Shown piece after piece: positions 17,381 through 26,359 of a stretch of 64,000 nt of DNA. The position numbers and the translations under genes were made by a program. This DNA comes from Streptomonospora nanhaiensis. GTDB lineage: Bacteria; Actinomycetota; Actinomycetes; Streptosporangiales; Streptosporangiaceae. The notes under the pieces were generated by a model. The model made no database searches and was not told where the DNA came from. It worked only from the letters and a program-made list of their open reading frames with translations. Numbering within the stretch: position 1 is the first letter of the stretch; each line of letters opens with the position of its first letter. The DNA lies in the NCBI RefSeq assembly GCF_026642255.1, contig NZ_CP113264.1, forward strand, positions 496,001 to 560,000. Direction: 5' to 3'.

Positions 17381-18339
17381 CCGGCACTCCCGCCAAACTC
17401 GGCACGCGTCGCAGCACCATGGCGACCAGCCAGTCCCGGATGGTCGCGGACGCGATCACCGAGCGCACCGGCCAGGCCATCGAACTGGAGCTGATCACCA
17501 GCTTCGGCGACGTCACCAAGGCCCACCTGACCCAGCTCGGCGGCACCGGGGTGTTCGTCAACGCCCTGCGCGACGAACTCGTCGCGGGCACCATCGACTT
17601 CGCCGTCCACTCCCTCAAGGACCTGCCCACGGCCCCCGCCGACGGGCTCGTCCTCGCCGCCGTGCCCGAGCGCGACGACCCCCGCGACGCCCTGTGCGCC
17701 CGCGACGGGCTCGCGTTCGCCGACCTGCCCGCCGGGGCCAGGGTCGGCACCGGCTCCCCGCGCCGGGTCGCCCAGCTCGCGGCCCTCCGCCCGGACCTCA
17801 CCTACCTGCCCATCCGAGGAAACGCCGAGACGCGCCTGGGCAAGGTCGCCTCCGGCGAGCTCGACGCGGTCGTCCTCGCCTACGCCGGCCTCGGCCGCGT
17901 CGGCCGGATGGACGACGTCACCGACGTCTTCGAGCCGGAGCAGATGCTGCCCGCTCCCGGACAGGGCGCCCTCGCCGTGGAGTGCTCGGCCGAGCGCCGC
18001 GACGGCGACCTCGCCTACCTCGCCACCGTCGACCACCCCGCCACCCGCGTCGCCGTCGTCGCCGAGCGCACCGTCCTCTCCGAGCTGGAGGCCGGGTGCG
18101 CCGCCCCGGTCGGCGCCTACGCCGAGTACGACGCCGGGACGGGGAGCCTGCGCCTGCGCGCGGCCGTCGTCTCCACCGACGGCACCGCCTCCGTGCGCGG
18201 CGAGCGCACCGCCGACCTCGCCTCGACCGGTGACCTGGCCGCCGCCACCGCGCTCGGCCGCGACCTGGCACGCAGCATGATCGGTGAGGGCGCCGACCGG
18301 ATCGTCGCCGAGGCCTTCGCCGAGAGGGACACACCCTGA
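17377..18339 (+). CDS. hemC: Porphobilinogen deaminase (hydroxymethylbilane synthase)
   Basis: HemC joins four porphobilinogens into hydroxymethylbilane. The 320-residue protein has the dipyrromethane-cofactor cysteine (Cys241) in ELEAGCAAPVGAYA, the active-site segment VHSLKDLPT and the signature GTGSPRRVAQLA. ATG 17377 overlaps the hemA stop (ATGA), so translation is coupled. A 106-bp gap follows before hemD. Confidence 0.97.
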   Translation: MTGTPAKLGTRRSTMATSQSRMVADAITERTGQAIELELITSFGDVTKAHLTQLGGTGVFVNALRDELVAGTIDFAVHSLKDLPTAPADGLVLAAVPERDDPRDALCARDGLAFADLPAGARVGTGSPRRVAQLAALRPDLTYLPIRGNAETRLGKVASGELDAVVLAYAGLGRVGRMDDVTDVFEPEQMLPAPGQGALAVECSAERRDGDLAYLATVDHPATRVAVVAERTVLSELEAGCAAPVGAYAEYDAGTGSLRLRAAVVSTDGTASVRGERTADLASTGDLAAATALGRDLARSMIGEGADRIVAEAFAERDTP

Positions 18340-18445
18340 CCAGGAGTCGACGGCGGGGCGCCTCGGCCGCACCCCGCCGCACCCGCCGGCGCCCCGGAGA
18401 ACTCCGCGCACGGGGACGCCGGCGACCACACAGAGGAGCCAGTAC

Positions 18446-20134
18446 GTGAACGCCAACGCCAACTCCCAGCCGGAGGAGCCCCGCGCCGCCGCCCGGTCCG
18501 GGCACGTCGCCCTGGTCGGGACCGGTCCGGGCGGCGCCGATCTGCTGACCCTGCGCGGCGCCGAGCTGCTGAGGCGCGCCGACGTGGTCGTCACCCTGCG
18601 GGAGCCCGCCGCCGAGGAGCTGGCGGGCTTCCGCGAGGAACTCCTCTCCCACTGCTCCGATGGCGTCTCCGTCCTCCAGGCCGACGAGTGCGGCGGAGAC
18701 CTCAACGCCCTCGCCGTCGCCCGCGCCCGCGAGGGGCAGCGGGTCGTGCGCCTGTACTCCGGCGACCCGTTCTTCGGCTGCCGCGGCGCCGACCTCGTCG
18801 CCGCCTGCGAGGAGGCCGGGGTCGAGGTCGAGGTCGCCCCGGGCGTCTCCGCCGTCACCTCCGTCCCCACGTTCGCGGGCCTTCCGCTGATGGGCGACGG
18901 CGTCCCCGAGGTGCGGATCCTCAACGCCCGCCCGCACGGCAAGGCCGAGGTCGACTGGAACGAGGCCGCCGCGAGCGACGCCACCCTGGTCATCATGGGC
19001 GGAGACGCCCCCGCCGAGGAGCCGCCCGAACACCGCGGCCCCGGCCTCGACGTGCTCTGCAAGACCCTCGTCGCGGGCGGCCGGCCCGCGAGCACCCCGG
19101 TCTCCGTCGTGCGCGCGGGCGGGACCACCCGGCAGACCACGGTCACCTCGACCCTGGCCCGTCTGGTCGCCGACCTGAAGGCCAAGGACGCCAAGAACCA
19201 CCACGCCACCGCGCCCGCGCTCATGATCGTCGGACCCGGCGCCGCGCGCAGGCCCGAGCTGTCCTGGTACGAGGGGCGCCCGCTCTTCGGCTGGCGCGTC
19301 CTGGTGCCCCGCACCAAGGAGCAGGCCGCGGCCCTGTCCGACCAGCTGCGCGGTTACGGCGCGGTGCCGGAGGAGGTGCCGACCATCTCGGTGGAGCCGC
19401 CGCGCACCCCGCAGCAGATGGAGCGCGCCGTCCGCGGGCTGGTCACCGGCCGCTACCAGTGGGTGGCGTTCACCTCCGTCAACGCGGTCAGGGCGATCCG
19501 CGAGCGCCTGGAGTCCTACGGCCTCGACGCGCGCGCGTTCGCCGGGGTCAAGGTCGCCGTCGTCGGGGAGGCCACCGCCGACGCTGTGCGCGAGTTCGGC
19601 ATCCAGCCCGACCTGACACCGCCGGAGGACGCCCAGTCCAGCGCCGGCCTGGTGTCGGTGTGGCCGCCCTACGACGACGAGATCGACCCGATCGAGCGGG
19701 TCCTGCTGCCCCGCGCCGACATCGCCACCGACACCCTCGTCGCGGGCCTGACCGACCTCGGCTGGGAGACCGACGACGTCACCGCCTACCGCACGGTGCG
19801 CGCCGCCCCCCCGCCCGCGCCCGTCCGGGAGGCGATCAAGGGCGGTGGTTTCGACGCGGTCATGTTCACGTCCTCCTCCACGGTGCGCAACCTGGTGGGG
19901 ATCGCGGGCAAGCCGCACAACACCACCGTCATCGCGGTGATCGGCCCGGAGACGGAGCGGACCGCCGTCGAGTTCGGCCTGCGCGTCGACGTGGTGGCTC
20001 CCAAAGCCTCGGTTTCGGCCCTCGCCCGGGCCCTCTCGGAGTACGGTGCCGCCAGGAGCCGCGAAGCCGTCGAGTCCGGCAAGCCCGTCCTCAAGCCCAG
20101 CCAGAAGCGCCGCGGACGCCGACGCAAACTGTAG
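18446..20134 (+). CDS. hemD: Fused uroporphyrinogen-III C-methyltransferase / uroporphyrinogen-III synthase
   Basis: A 562-residue two-domain protein. The N-terminal ~250 residues form a tetrapyrrole methylase (VALVGTGPGGADLLTLRG, VVRLYSGDPFFGCRG, VVRAGGTTRQTTV), and the C-terminal part is uroporphyrinogen-III synthase (GWRVLVPRTKEQA, VAFTSVNAVRAI, DAVMFTSSSTVRNLVG). The fusion is the norm in actinobacteria and sits at the branch between heme and siroheme/cobalamin. The methylase GDPFFG motif and the AdoMet loop look intact. GTG 18446 has GAGGAG 8 nt upstream. The basic tail KPSQKRRGRRRKL is typical of the group. Confidence 0.94.
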   Translation: MNANANSQPEEPRAAARSGHVALVGTGPGGADLLTLRGAELLRRADVVVTLREPAAEELAGFREELLSHCSDGVSVLQADECGGDLNALAVARAREGQRVVRLYSGDPFFGCRGADLVAACEEAGVEVEVAPGVSAVTSVPTFAGLPLMGDGVPEVRILNARPHGKAEVDWNEAAASDATLVIMGGDAPAEEPPEHRGPGLDVLCKTLVAGGRPASTPVSVVRAGGTTRQTTVTSTLARLVADLKAKDAKNHHATAPALMIVGPGAARRPELSWYEGRPLFGWRVLVPRTKEQAAALSDQLRGYGAVPEEVPTISVEPPRTPQQMERAVRGLVTGRYQWVAFTSVNAVRAIRERLESYGLDARAFAGVKVAVVGEATADAVREFGIQPDLTPPEDAQSSAGLVSVWPPYDDEIDPIERVLLPRADIATDTLVAGLTDLGWETDDVTAYRTVRAAPPPAPVREAIKGGGFDAVMFTSSSTVRNLVGIAGKPHNTTVIAVIGPETERTAVEFGLRVDVVAPKASVSALARALSEYGAARSREAVESGKPVLKPSQKRRGRRRKL

Positions 20135-20290
20135 ACCGCCCACGCGGTCGGACGCCGTGCAGGCCGGTGCCCCCGGCCGCAGGGGGTGCCGAACCGACGG
20201 TGTCCACGGTCCGCCCCGCACGCGCGGGGCCCCGGGAGGCCGGGCCCAGACCACACGTCCACCCCGCGAACCCACGTACGGGAGCCCGCA

Positions 20291-21289
20291 ATGACCGCAT
20301 CCGGAAACGACGCCGCCTTCCCCGCCGCCCGTCCCCGCCGCCTGCGCCGTGGACCGGCGCTGCGTCGCCTGGTCGCCGAGACCCGGGTGCTCCCGCGCAA
20401 CCTGGTCCTGCCGATGTTCGTCAAGGAGGGGATCACCGAACCCGTGGCGATCTCCTCGATGCCCGGCCAGGTGCAGCACACGCGCGACAGCCTGCGCAAG
20501 GCCGCCCACGAGGCCGCCGCCGCCGGGGTCGGCGGCCTCATGCTGTTCGGCATCCCCGCGCACAAGGACGAGCGAGGCTCGGGCGCCGACGACCCCGACG
20601 GGATCGTCCAGGCGGCCCTGCGCGACCTCGCGGCCGAGGTCGGCGACGACCTCGTGGTCATGGCCGACCTGTGCCTGTGCGAGTACACCTCGCACGGCCA
20701 CTGCGGGCCGCTGGAGACCGGCGGGCACGTCGACAACGACCTCACCCTGGAGCGCTACGCGTCCGTCGCCGCCGCACAGGCGGAGGCGGGGGCGGCCGTC
20801 GTGGCGCCCAGCGGCATGATGGACGGCCAGGTCGCGGCCATCCGCGCCGGGCTGGACCGCGCGGGGTTCGGGCAGGTGCCGATCCTGGCCTACGCCGCCA
20901 AGTACGCGTCGTCCTTCTACGGCCCCTTCCGTGAGGCCGCCGAGGGCGCCCCGCAGTTCGGCGACCGCTCCGGCTACCAGCAGGACCCCGCCAACGTCCG
21001 CGAGGCCCTGCGCGAGGTCGCCCTCGACGTCGCGGAGGGCGCCGACATGGTCATGGTCAAACCCGGCCTGGCCTACCTCGACATCGTCGCCAAGGTGGCG
21101 GAGGCGTCCCCGGTACCCGTGTCGGCCTACCAGGTCAGCGGTGAGTACGCGATGATCGAGGCGGCGGCGGAGCGCGGCTGGATCGACCGCGAGCGGGCCA
21201 TCGTGGAGACCCTGACCTCGTACCGGCGGGCGGGGGCCGAGCAGGTCCTCACGTACTGGGCCACCGAGGCGGCACTCCTGCTGCGGTAG
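20291..21289 (+). CDS. hemB: Delta-aminolevulinic acid dehydratase (porphobilinogen synthase)
   Basis: HemB condenses two 5-aminolevulinates to porphobilinogen. The 332-residue protein contains both Schiff-base lysine regions, LAYAAKYASSFYGPF and MVMVKPGLAYLD, and a metal-binding segment MADLCLCEYTSHGHCG; the last has cysteines in part of the positions used by zinc-type enzymes. ATG 20291 has GGGAG 7-8 nt upstream; the extended reading from 20186 lacks a ribosome site. It closes the rex-hem cluster, 156 bp after hemD. Confidence 0.96.
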   Translation: MTASGNDAAFPAARPRRLRRGPALRRLVAETRVLPRNLVLPMFVKEGITEPVAISSMPGQVQHTRDSLRKAAHEAAAAGVGGLMLFGIPAHKDERGSGADDPDGIVQAALRDLAAEVGDDLVVMADLCLCEYTSHGHCGPLETGGHVDNDLTLERYASVAAAQAEAGAAVVAPSGMMDGQVAAIRAGLDRAGFGQVPILAYAAKYASSFYGPFREAAEGAPQFGDRSGYQQDPANVREALREVALDVAEGADMVMVKPGLAYLDIVAKVAEASPVPVSAYQVSGEYAMIEAAAERGWIDRERAIVETLTSYRRAGAEQVLTYWATEAALLLR

Positions 21290-21383
21290 CGCGACCAGGC
21301 CTTTCGCCCCGGTCGCGGTCGCCGGGCGCGGGGCCCCGGACCGAGGCCGCGCCTGAGCCGAGCACGACCACCGGGGAGGCCCC

Positions 21384-22037
21384 ATGGCCGACGTACTGTA
21401 CCGACGTAGGCGCCGACATGCGACGGACAGCATGCTCGACGCGGCCCTGCGCTACGCGCGGCTGGGCTGGCCGGTCGCGCGCGGCGCCGCGCCGGGCGAG
21501 GACCGCGCGTGCAGCTGCGACCGGATGGGCTGTCCGGACCCGGCGGCGCACCCGGTCACGATGGCCTGGGGGGTGGAGGCCAGCACCGACGCCGCCACCC
21601 TCCGGCGCTGGTGGACGGCCACCCCGGACGCCAACGTCATCCTGCCGACCGGCCGGGTCTTCGACGTGTTCGACGTCCCGCGCGAGGCGGGCGTGATGGC
21701 CCTGGCACGGATGGGCCGCTCGGGCGTCCCGGCCGGGCCGGTCGCGGCGGTCGACTCCTCCCGCTACCTGTTCTTCGTGGCCACGCGCTCCCCGGTCGAC
21801 GAGGACGAGTGGTGGTCCTGCCACCTGGACTGCGTGCCCGAGGACGTCGAGGAGATGCCGGGCCTGCGCTGGCACTGCCGGGACAGCTTCGTCCTCGGCG
21901 CGCCGTCCCTGCTGCCCTCGGGCAGCCGGGTCACCTGGATCCGCACACCGCTCGACGCGGGCGAACCGGTCCCGCTCCCCGACCCGATCGCGGTGCTCGG
22001 CATCCTCGCCGACGCCAGCGCCGAGTTCTCGGGCTGA
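21384..22037 (+). CDS. Prim-Pol-like (bifunctional DNA primase/polymerase N-terminal domain) protein
   Basis: A 217-residue protein with the Prim-Pol fold order: LDAALRYARLGWPVA at the N-terminus, AWGVEASTDAATLRRWWTATPDANV, then a FDVFDVP strand and a C-terminal DSFVLGAPSLLPSG segment, all typical of the family. Streptomyces has such a protein next to its hem genes. The usual catalytic Asp-x-Asp appears as Asp94-Val-Phe-Asp97, and a CSCDRMGC cluster (43-50) is present, so polymerase activity is doubtful. There is no helicase or plasmid context. ATG 21384 follows GGGGAGG. Role unknown. Confidence 0.8.
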   Translation: MADVLYRRRRRHATDSMLDAALRYARLGWPVARGAAPGEDRACSCDRMGCPDPAAHPVTMAWGVEASTDAATLRRWWTATPDANVILPTGRVFDVFDVPREAGVMALARMGRSGVPAGPVAAVDSSRYLFFVATRSPVDEDEWWSCHLDCVPEDVEEMPGLRWHCRDSFVLGAPSLLPSGSRVTWIRTPLDAGEPVPLPDPIAVLGILADASAEFSG

Positions 22038-22062
22038 CGCACGCGGCCCGGCACCGACACGG

Positions 22063-22089
22063 CGGCCCGGGGCACGGGGCCCCGGGCCG
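22063..22089. terminator. Bidirectional hairpin terminator between Prim-Pol and response regulator genes
   Basis: CGGCCCGGGG (22063-22072) pairs perfectly with CCCCGGGCCG (22080-22089) around a 7-nt loop. It lies between two convergent stop codons and has no T-run, as usual in high-GC actinomycetes. Confidence 0.65.
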
Positions 22090-22118
22090 TGGCGCCCCGC
22101 CGTCCCGGGGCGGCGGGA

Positions 22119-22790
22119 TCAGGCCCCTCCGCGCTCGCGCACCCACAGCGCCAGCCGCGTCCGGTCGCGCAGGCCGAGCTTGCGCAGGATGCTGGTGACG
22201 TGGTTCTTCGCGGTCCCCTCCGTGATGAACAGGGTCCGCGCGATCTCCCGGTTGGTGGCCCCGGTCCCCACCAGCCTCGCCACCTCCTCCTCGCGCTCCG
22301 ACAGCGGGGACGCGGCGGGCGCGGCGGACCCGGTGGCGGGCCCCGCCCAGGGGGCCCGGGCCGGGTCCAGGGCGGCGACGAGCCGCTGGGCGGCGGGCCC
22401 GCCCAGGACGGTCTCCCCCCGTGAGGCGCGGCGCAGCGCCGAGACCAGCTCCTCCGGCGGAACGTCCTTGAGCAGGTAGCCGCGGGCCCCGGCGCGCAGA
22501 CCGCCGAAGATCAGCTCGTCGTCGTCGAACGTGGTCAGCACGACGGCCGGAACGCCCGGGTACTCCTCGCGCATGCGGCCGATGAGGGTCACCCCGTCCA
22601 TGAGGGGCATGCGGGCGTCCACGAGGGCCACGTCGGGGAGGGGGACGGCCGAGGACAGGAACTCCAGGGCCTCGACCCCGTTCGCCGCCTCGCCGACCAC
22701 GTCGATGCCCTCCTCGATCTCCAGCAGCTTGCGCAGGCCCTGCCTCAGCAGGATCTGGTCGTCGACGATCAGAACCGAGACGGTGGTCAC
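22119..22790 (-). CDS. NarL/FixJ-type response regulator
   Basis: A 223-residue regulator with a receiver domain (VLIVDDQILLRQGL; phospho-acceptor Asp58 in VALVDARMP; conserved Lys in GYLLKD) and a LuxR-type HTH at ~158-215 (LSEREEEVARLVGTGATNREIARTL). GTG 22790 overlaps the kinase stop as GTGA, so the pair is translationally coupled. It probably controls the divergent ABC transporter genes at 24.6-26.3 kb (inference from position). It converges with the Prim-Pol-like gene. Confidence 0.95.
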   Translation of the reverse strand: MTTVSVLIVDDQILLRQGLRKLLEIEEGIDVVGEAANGVEALEFLSSAVPLPDVALVDARMPLMDGVTLIGRMREEYPGVPAVVLTTFDDDELIFGGLRAGARGYLLKDVPPEELVSALRRASRGETVLGGPAAQRLVAALDPARAPWAGPATGSAAPAASPLSEREEEVARLVGTGATNREIARTLFITEGTAKNHVTSILRKLGLRDRTRLALWVRERGGA

Positions 22791-24163
22791 GCGGTGCCTC
22801 CAGCGGTGGTCGGAACGGTCTCCCGTTCGGTGCGCAGCGCGGGGACGGACACCCGGAGCCGGAAGCCCTGCCGCCGCGTCCCCGTGTCCTTCCCCGCGCC
22901 CTCCCGGAGCGGGTCCCCGGCCCGGCCGCCCCCGGTATCCTGCTCCGTGCCAGGGGCGCGGGCCCCGCCCCCGTCGCCGGCCTCCAACGCGCCCCCGACC
23001 GAGGCCACCCGCTCCGCCAGCCCGCGCAGGCCGAACCCGCCGAGCGCCGCCCCCTGCGGAGCCCCGGCGCCGTTGTCGGCCACCGTGACCGCCACCCCGG
23101 CGGGGTCCGCCGCGACCTCCACCTCCACCAGGTCCGCGCCCGAGTGGCGCATCGCGTTGGTCAGGCCCTCCTGGAGGGCGCGGTAGCAGACCAGCTCGGC
23201 CTCCTCCGACAGCTCCGGCCAGTCGCCGGCGTCGGTGAAGGCGATGCGGATGCCCCCGCCGTCGAACGAGTCCGCCATCGCGCGCATGGCGGCCACCCCC
23301 GCGCGCCCCTCCAGCCGCAGCGGTCGCAGCGCGCGCACCCACCTGCGCGTGTCGGTGAGGGCCTCGCCCGCCAGCTCCCTGGCCTGTTCCACCTCGCCCC
23401 AGGCCCGGTCGGGACGGGCGGTGCGGAAGCGCAGCGCGTTGGACAGGGACATGGCGAGCGCGGTCAGGTAGTGGCCGGTGCTGTCGTGCATCTCCCGGGA
23501 CATGCGCGCGCGCTCCTCGGCCACGGTCAGCTCCCGTACCCGGGCGGCGCGCAGGCGCAGGTCCTCGTGGGCCTCCTCCAGCTCGGCGAGGAGGGCCGTG
23601 GTGCGCTCGGCGCGCTCCCCGGCGACGACGAGCCCCACGAAGGCCATGCCCGACACGGCCACGATGAAGAGGAGGCTCGTCCCCATCACCAGCCCTGCCC
23701 AGAGCGGCACCACCCCGGGCAGGAAGAGGGCGAGCACCACGCTGAGCGCGAAGACGGAGGCTCCGTAGCCGACCCCGCCGAGGAGGCCGAACACGGCCAC
23801 CGCGTTCATCGTCCCCACGCAGACCAGCAGGAACATCGTGTAGTTGTTCGTGATCAGGCACAGCACGGTCAGCACCAGGAAGACCACGCTGGCCGCCCGC
23901 CGCAGCGGAGGGGAGTCCGCGGACCAGGCGAGGAACGGCCACAGCGCGCACGAGGCGACCGCCGCGCCGAAGCTGGCGAACACCATGGCCCTCAGCGCGG
24001 GCGGCTCGTCCGCCAGGCCCATGTCGAACACGAGGCCCATGGTCTGGAGCACGAGCGCGATCCCCGTCGCACCCCAGAACAGCAGCTGCAGCATGCGCGG
24101 CGGGCGGTCCCTGTACAGGGTGACCCAGGCCGACAGGTCGGGGAGCGAACCGGACGTGTTCAT
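22787..24163 (-). CDS. Histidine kinase, HPK7 (HisKA_3) type
   Basis: A 458-residue sensor. Five or six hydrophobic helices (residues ~25-185) are followed by a coiled coil, the dimerisation/phosphorylation motif EMHDSTGHYLTAL with His226, and an ATPase domain (ALQEGLTNAMRHSGA, VADNGAG, FGLRGLAERV). A ~50-residue Gly/Ala/Thr-rich insertion lies between the G-box and the final FRLRVSVPA strand. There is no extracellular sensor domain, so the signal is probably sensed in the membrane. ATG 24163 follows TACGCT (24170-24175) by 6 nt, suggesting leaderless translation. It is divergent from the ABC genes. Confidence 0.93.
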   Translation of the reverse strand: MNTSGSLPDLSAWVTLYRDRPPRMLQLLFWGATGIALVLQTMGLVFDMGLADEPPALRAMVFASFGAAVASCALWPFLAWSADSPPLRRAASVVFLVLTVLCLITNNYTMFLLVCVGTMNAVAVFGLLGGVGYGASVFALSVVLALFLPGVVPLWAGLVMGTSLLFIVAVSGMAFVGLVVAGERAERTTALLAELEEAHEDLRLRAARVRELTVAEERARMSREMHDSTGHYLTALAMSLSNALRFRTARPDRAWGEVEQARELAGEALTDTRRWVRALRPLRLEGRAGVAAMRAMADSFDGGGIRIAFTDAGDWPELSEEAELVCYRALQEGLTNAMRHSGADLVEVEVAADPAGVAVTVADNGAGAPQGAALGGFGLRGLAERVASVGGALEAGDGGGARAPGTEQDTGGGRAGDPLREGAGKDTGTRRQGFRLRVSVPALRTERETVPTTAGGTA

Positions 24164-24582
24164 CCCACGAGCGTAGCCACGCCCCGACGGTGGGCGGAGT
24201 GGCCCGGGGTCATGTCCGGAGCACGTTCCGGCCATGACCTCCGGCATGCCCCGGACGCGGAGAACGCCATGACCGCACCGTGCCGCACGGTCGATGCGGC
24301 CGTTCCGCGCCTTTCCCTAATGTTCTCCGTGAAAGGCAGGCGGCGGAGGGGAAAAGCGCGGGAGAACGGCCTCGGCGAACACGGGAAAGTCCCCTCCCCC
24401 TCGGTGGACACCGCCTTTCCGGCGGACGGGACCTCGCGGTACGCCGGCGCGCCGACCGTGCCGGATCCGCCGCTGACCTCACCCGACGCCCCGACCGTCC
24501 CCGCAGCGCGGACGGGGGTCGCGGGCGCCGCCGCGCTCCGCACCCGATTCCGACCCGACCCCGAAAGGACACACGGACGCCG
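24164..24582. other. Divergent control region between the two-component system and the ABC transporter
   Basis: This 419-bp region holds the kinase promoter element TACGCT (24170-24175) at its left end and a dyad GCCTTTC-N15-GAAAGGC at 24309-24337 near its middle. The dyad is a candidate binding site for the response regulator. I see no gene here; composition is less GC-biased than in the flanking genes. Confidence 0.5.
24309..24337. promoter_or_regulatory. Dyad GCCTTTC-N15-GAAAGGC, candidate operator
   Basis: Seven-base arms at 24309-24315 and 24331-24337 are perfect complements with a 15-nt spacer containing TAATGT. It is the only strong dyad in the 419-bp divergent region. Two-turn spacing would suit a dimeric LuxR-type regulator, but a transcript hairpin is also possible. 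Confidence 0.35.
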
Positions 24583-25509
24583 ATGAACGGCACGCCTGTG
24601 ATCACCACCGAGAAACTCACCAGAGACTACGGAAACGGCGCGGGAGTCTTCGACGTCGACCTCTCCGTTCCGCGCGGAACCGTTTTCGGACTCGTCGGCC
24701 CCAACGGGGCCGGAAAGACCACGCTCCTCTCCGTCCTCGCCGGGCTCAGGAGGGCGGGGAGCGGGAACGTGCGCGTGGACACCGCGGGCGGACGGGTCCT
24801 GCTCTGCCCCGACGTCCCGGACTTCGAGCCCTGGCTCACCGCCGCCGAGGTCGTCGTCCTCAGCGCCGAGGCCGCCGGGGTCCCGGTCACCCCGGAGGAC
24901 GCGGCCCTCGCCCTGGAGCGGGTCGGCCTCACGGAGGCCGCGCACCGCCGCAACGCCCGCTTCTCCCGGGGCATGCGGCAGCGGCTGGGCCTCGCCGCCG
25001 CACTGGTCTGCCGGCCCGAGGTGCTCATCCTGGACGAGCCCGCCTCCGGGCTGGACCCGCGGGGGCGGGTGGACGTGCTCGCCCTCATCCGCTCCCTCCG
25101 CGAGCACTGCACGGTCATCCTGGCCAGCCACCTGCTCGGCGACGTGCAGAGGGTGTGCGACGACGTCGCCGTCCTGGTCCGGGGGCGGGTGGTCTACCAG
25201 GGGCCCGTCGCCGACATCGCCGACCGCGGACGCCCCAGCGCCTGGCACGTGCGGGTCCGCGGCACGGCCCGGGAGGTCGTGGAGCTCCTCTCCGCCGAAC
25301 CGTGGGTGACCCGGGCGACCCCCGTCGAGGCCGAACCCGACCTCGTCTTCGTCGAGGCCGTCGCCGCCGAGCACGGGGAGACCGGCATCCCGCGCACGCT
25401 CGTGGAGCACGGCGTCCCGCTGGTCTCCATGAACGGCTACGAGGCCGACCTGGAGTCGGCCTTCCTCTCCCTCACCTCGACGGACGCCACCGACGGGAGC
25501 ACCCGATGA
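24583..25509 (+). CDS. ABC transporter ATP-binding protein
   Basis: A 308-residue ATPase of the drug/antibiotic export type: Walker A GPNGAGKTT (39-47), signature FSRGMRQRLGLAAAL (a variant of LSGGQ), Walker B VLILDEPASGLDP and switch SHLLGDVQR. The C-terminal 90 residues resemble the DUF4162-like regulatory extension of such exporters. ATG 24583 matches the family start, though its AAGGA is unusually far upstream (~13 nt). It overlaps the permease gene by ATGA. Together with the divergent two-component system it forms a typical cell-envelope stress or peptide-resistance module (inference). Confidence 0.92.
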   Translation: MNGTPVITTEKLTRDYGNGAGVFDVDLSVPRGTVFGLVGPNGAGKTTLLSVLAGLRRAGSGNVRVDTAGGRVLLCPDVPDFEPWLTAAEVVVLSAEAAGVPVTPEDAALALERVGLTEAAHRRNARFSRGMRQRLGLAAALVCRPEVLILDEPASGLDPRGRVDVLALIRSLREHCTVILASHLLGDVQRVCDDVAVLVRGRVVYQGPVADIADRGRPSAWHVRVRGTAREVVELLSAEPWVTRATPVEAEPDLVFVEAVAAEHGETGIPRTLVEHGVPLVSMNGYEADLESAFLSLTSTDATDGSTR

Positions 25510-26276
25510 ACACCGCGCTCTACCGCAACGAGATCCGGCGCATGACGCGCACCCACACCCTCGCCGGGCTCATGGCGTTCTTCGTCTTCTTCGGGGCGGC
25601 CTCGCCGGTCCTGGTGTTCCTCCTGCCCGACCTGCTGGCGGCCATGGAGGGTGTGGAGGGGGTCCAGACCGGCATGGCGGACCTCATGCCGGAGGCCACC
25701 CCGGTCGCCGCGCTCGGCTCCTACGTGGAGAACGCGCAGATCCTCGGCGTGCTGTTCGTGCTCCTGGTGGCCGCGGGCGCCCTGGCGCTGGACGGCAGCG
25801 TCGGCCGCTCGACGTTCTACCGGGTCCGGGTCCCCGGTCCCGCCGCGCTGGTGCTGCCGCGCTTCGCGGTCCCCGCGATGGCCGCCGTCGCCGCGTACAC
25901 GGCCGGCGCCGTGGCCGCCTGGGCGACCACGCTGCTGCTGATCGGGGAGCTCCCCCTCGGGGCCACCCTCGCGGGCGCGCTGTTCACGGGGCTGTTCCTG
26001 GTGTTCGCCGTCGCGGTGACGGCGCTGGTCGCCGGTCGGGCCGGCGGCCTCCTGCCCACGGTCGGGTTCTCCGTGGCCGCACTGGTCCTGCTCGTCCTGC
26101 TGGGCCAGCTGCCGGTGGTGGGGGAGTGGTCGCCCACCACCCTCTTCGCCGCGCAGGCCGCCCTGCCCGACGGTGCGCCGGTCACCGACTTCCTGCCCGC
26201 CGCGGTCAGCACCCTCGTGGGGACCGCCGCCCTCCTCGCGCTGGCCGTGCGCGGGTTCGGCGCCCGGGAGGTCTGA
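25506..26276 (+). CDS. ABC transporter permease
   Basis: A 256-residue membrane protein with six hydrophobic segments: ~18-38, 80-98, 113-135, 140-170, 178-195 and 225-245. Short charged loops separate them. It has the ABC-2 type layout, with one long outside loop after helix 1. ATG 25506 overlaps the ATPase stop, so one ATPase and one permease make the complete exporter. The transported compound is not evident. Confidence 0.9.
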   Translation: MNTALYRNEIRRMTRTHTLAGLMAFFVFFGAASPVLVFLLPDLLAAMEGVEGVQTGMADLMPEATPVAALGSYVENAQILGVLFVLLVAAGALALDGSVGRSTFYRVRVPGPAALVLPRFAVPAMAAVAAYTAGAVAAWATTLLLIGELPLGATLAGALFTGLFLVFAVAVTALVAGRAGGLLPTVGFSVAALVLLVLLGQLPVVGEWSPTTLFAAQAALPDGAPVTDFLPAAVSTLVGTAALLALAVRGFGAREV

Positions 26277-26301
26277 GGGGAGGGGCGCCGGGAGAAACCG
26301 G

Positions 26302-26331
26302 CGGAGGGGGTCATCGGACGGACCCCCTCCG
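26302..26331. terminator. Hairpin terminator between ABC permease and rraA
   Basis: CGGAGGGGGTC (26302-26312) is perfectly complementary to GACCCCCTCCG (26321-26331) with an 8-nt loop. It lies between convergent genes and could stop transcription from both sides. Confidence 0.7.
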
Positions 26332-26359
26332 TCGGCGTCCTGTTGGGCCCGGGGGCGTC

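Noticed and set aside
17918..21433. 1171-codon leftward frame across the hemC-hemB genes
   Set aside because: Antisense shadow of hemC, hemD and hemB, which have intact motifs, coupled starts and ribosome sites.
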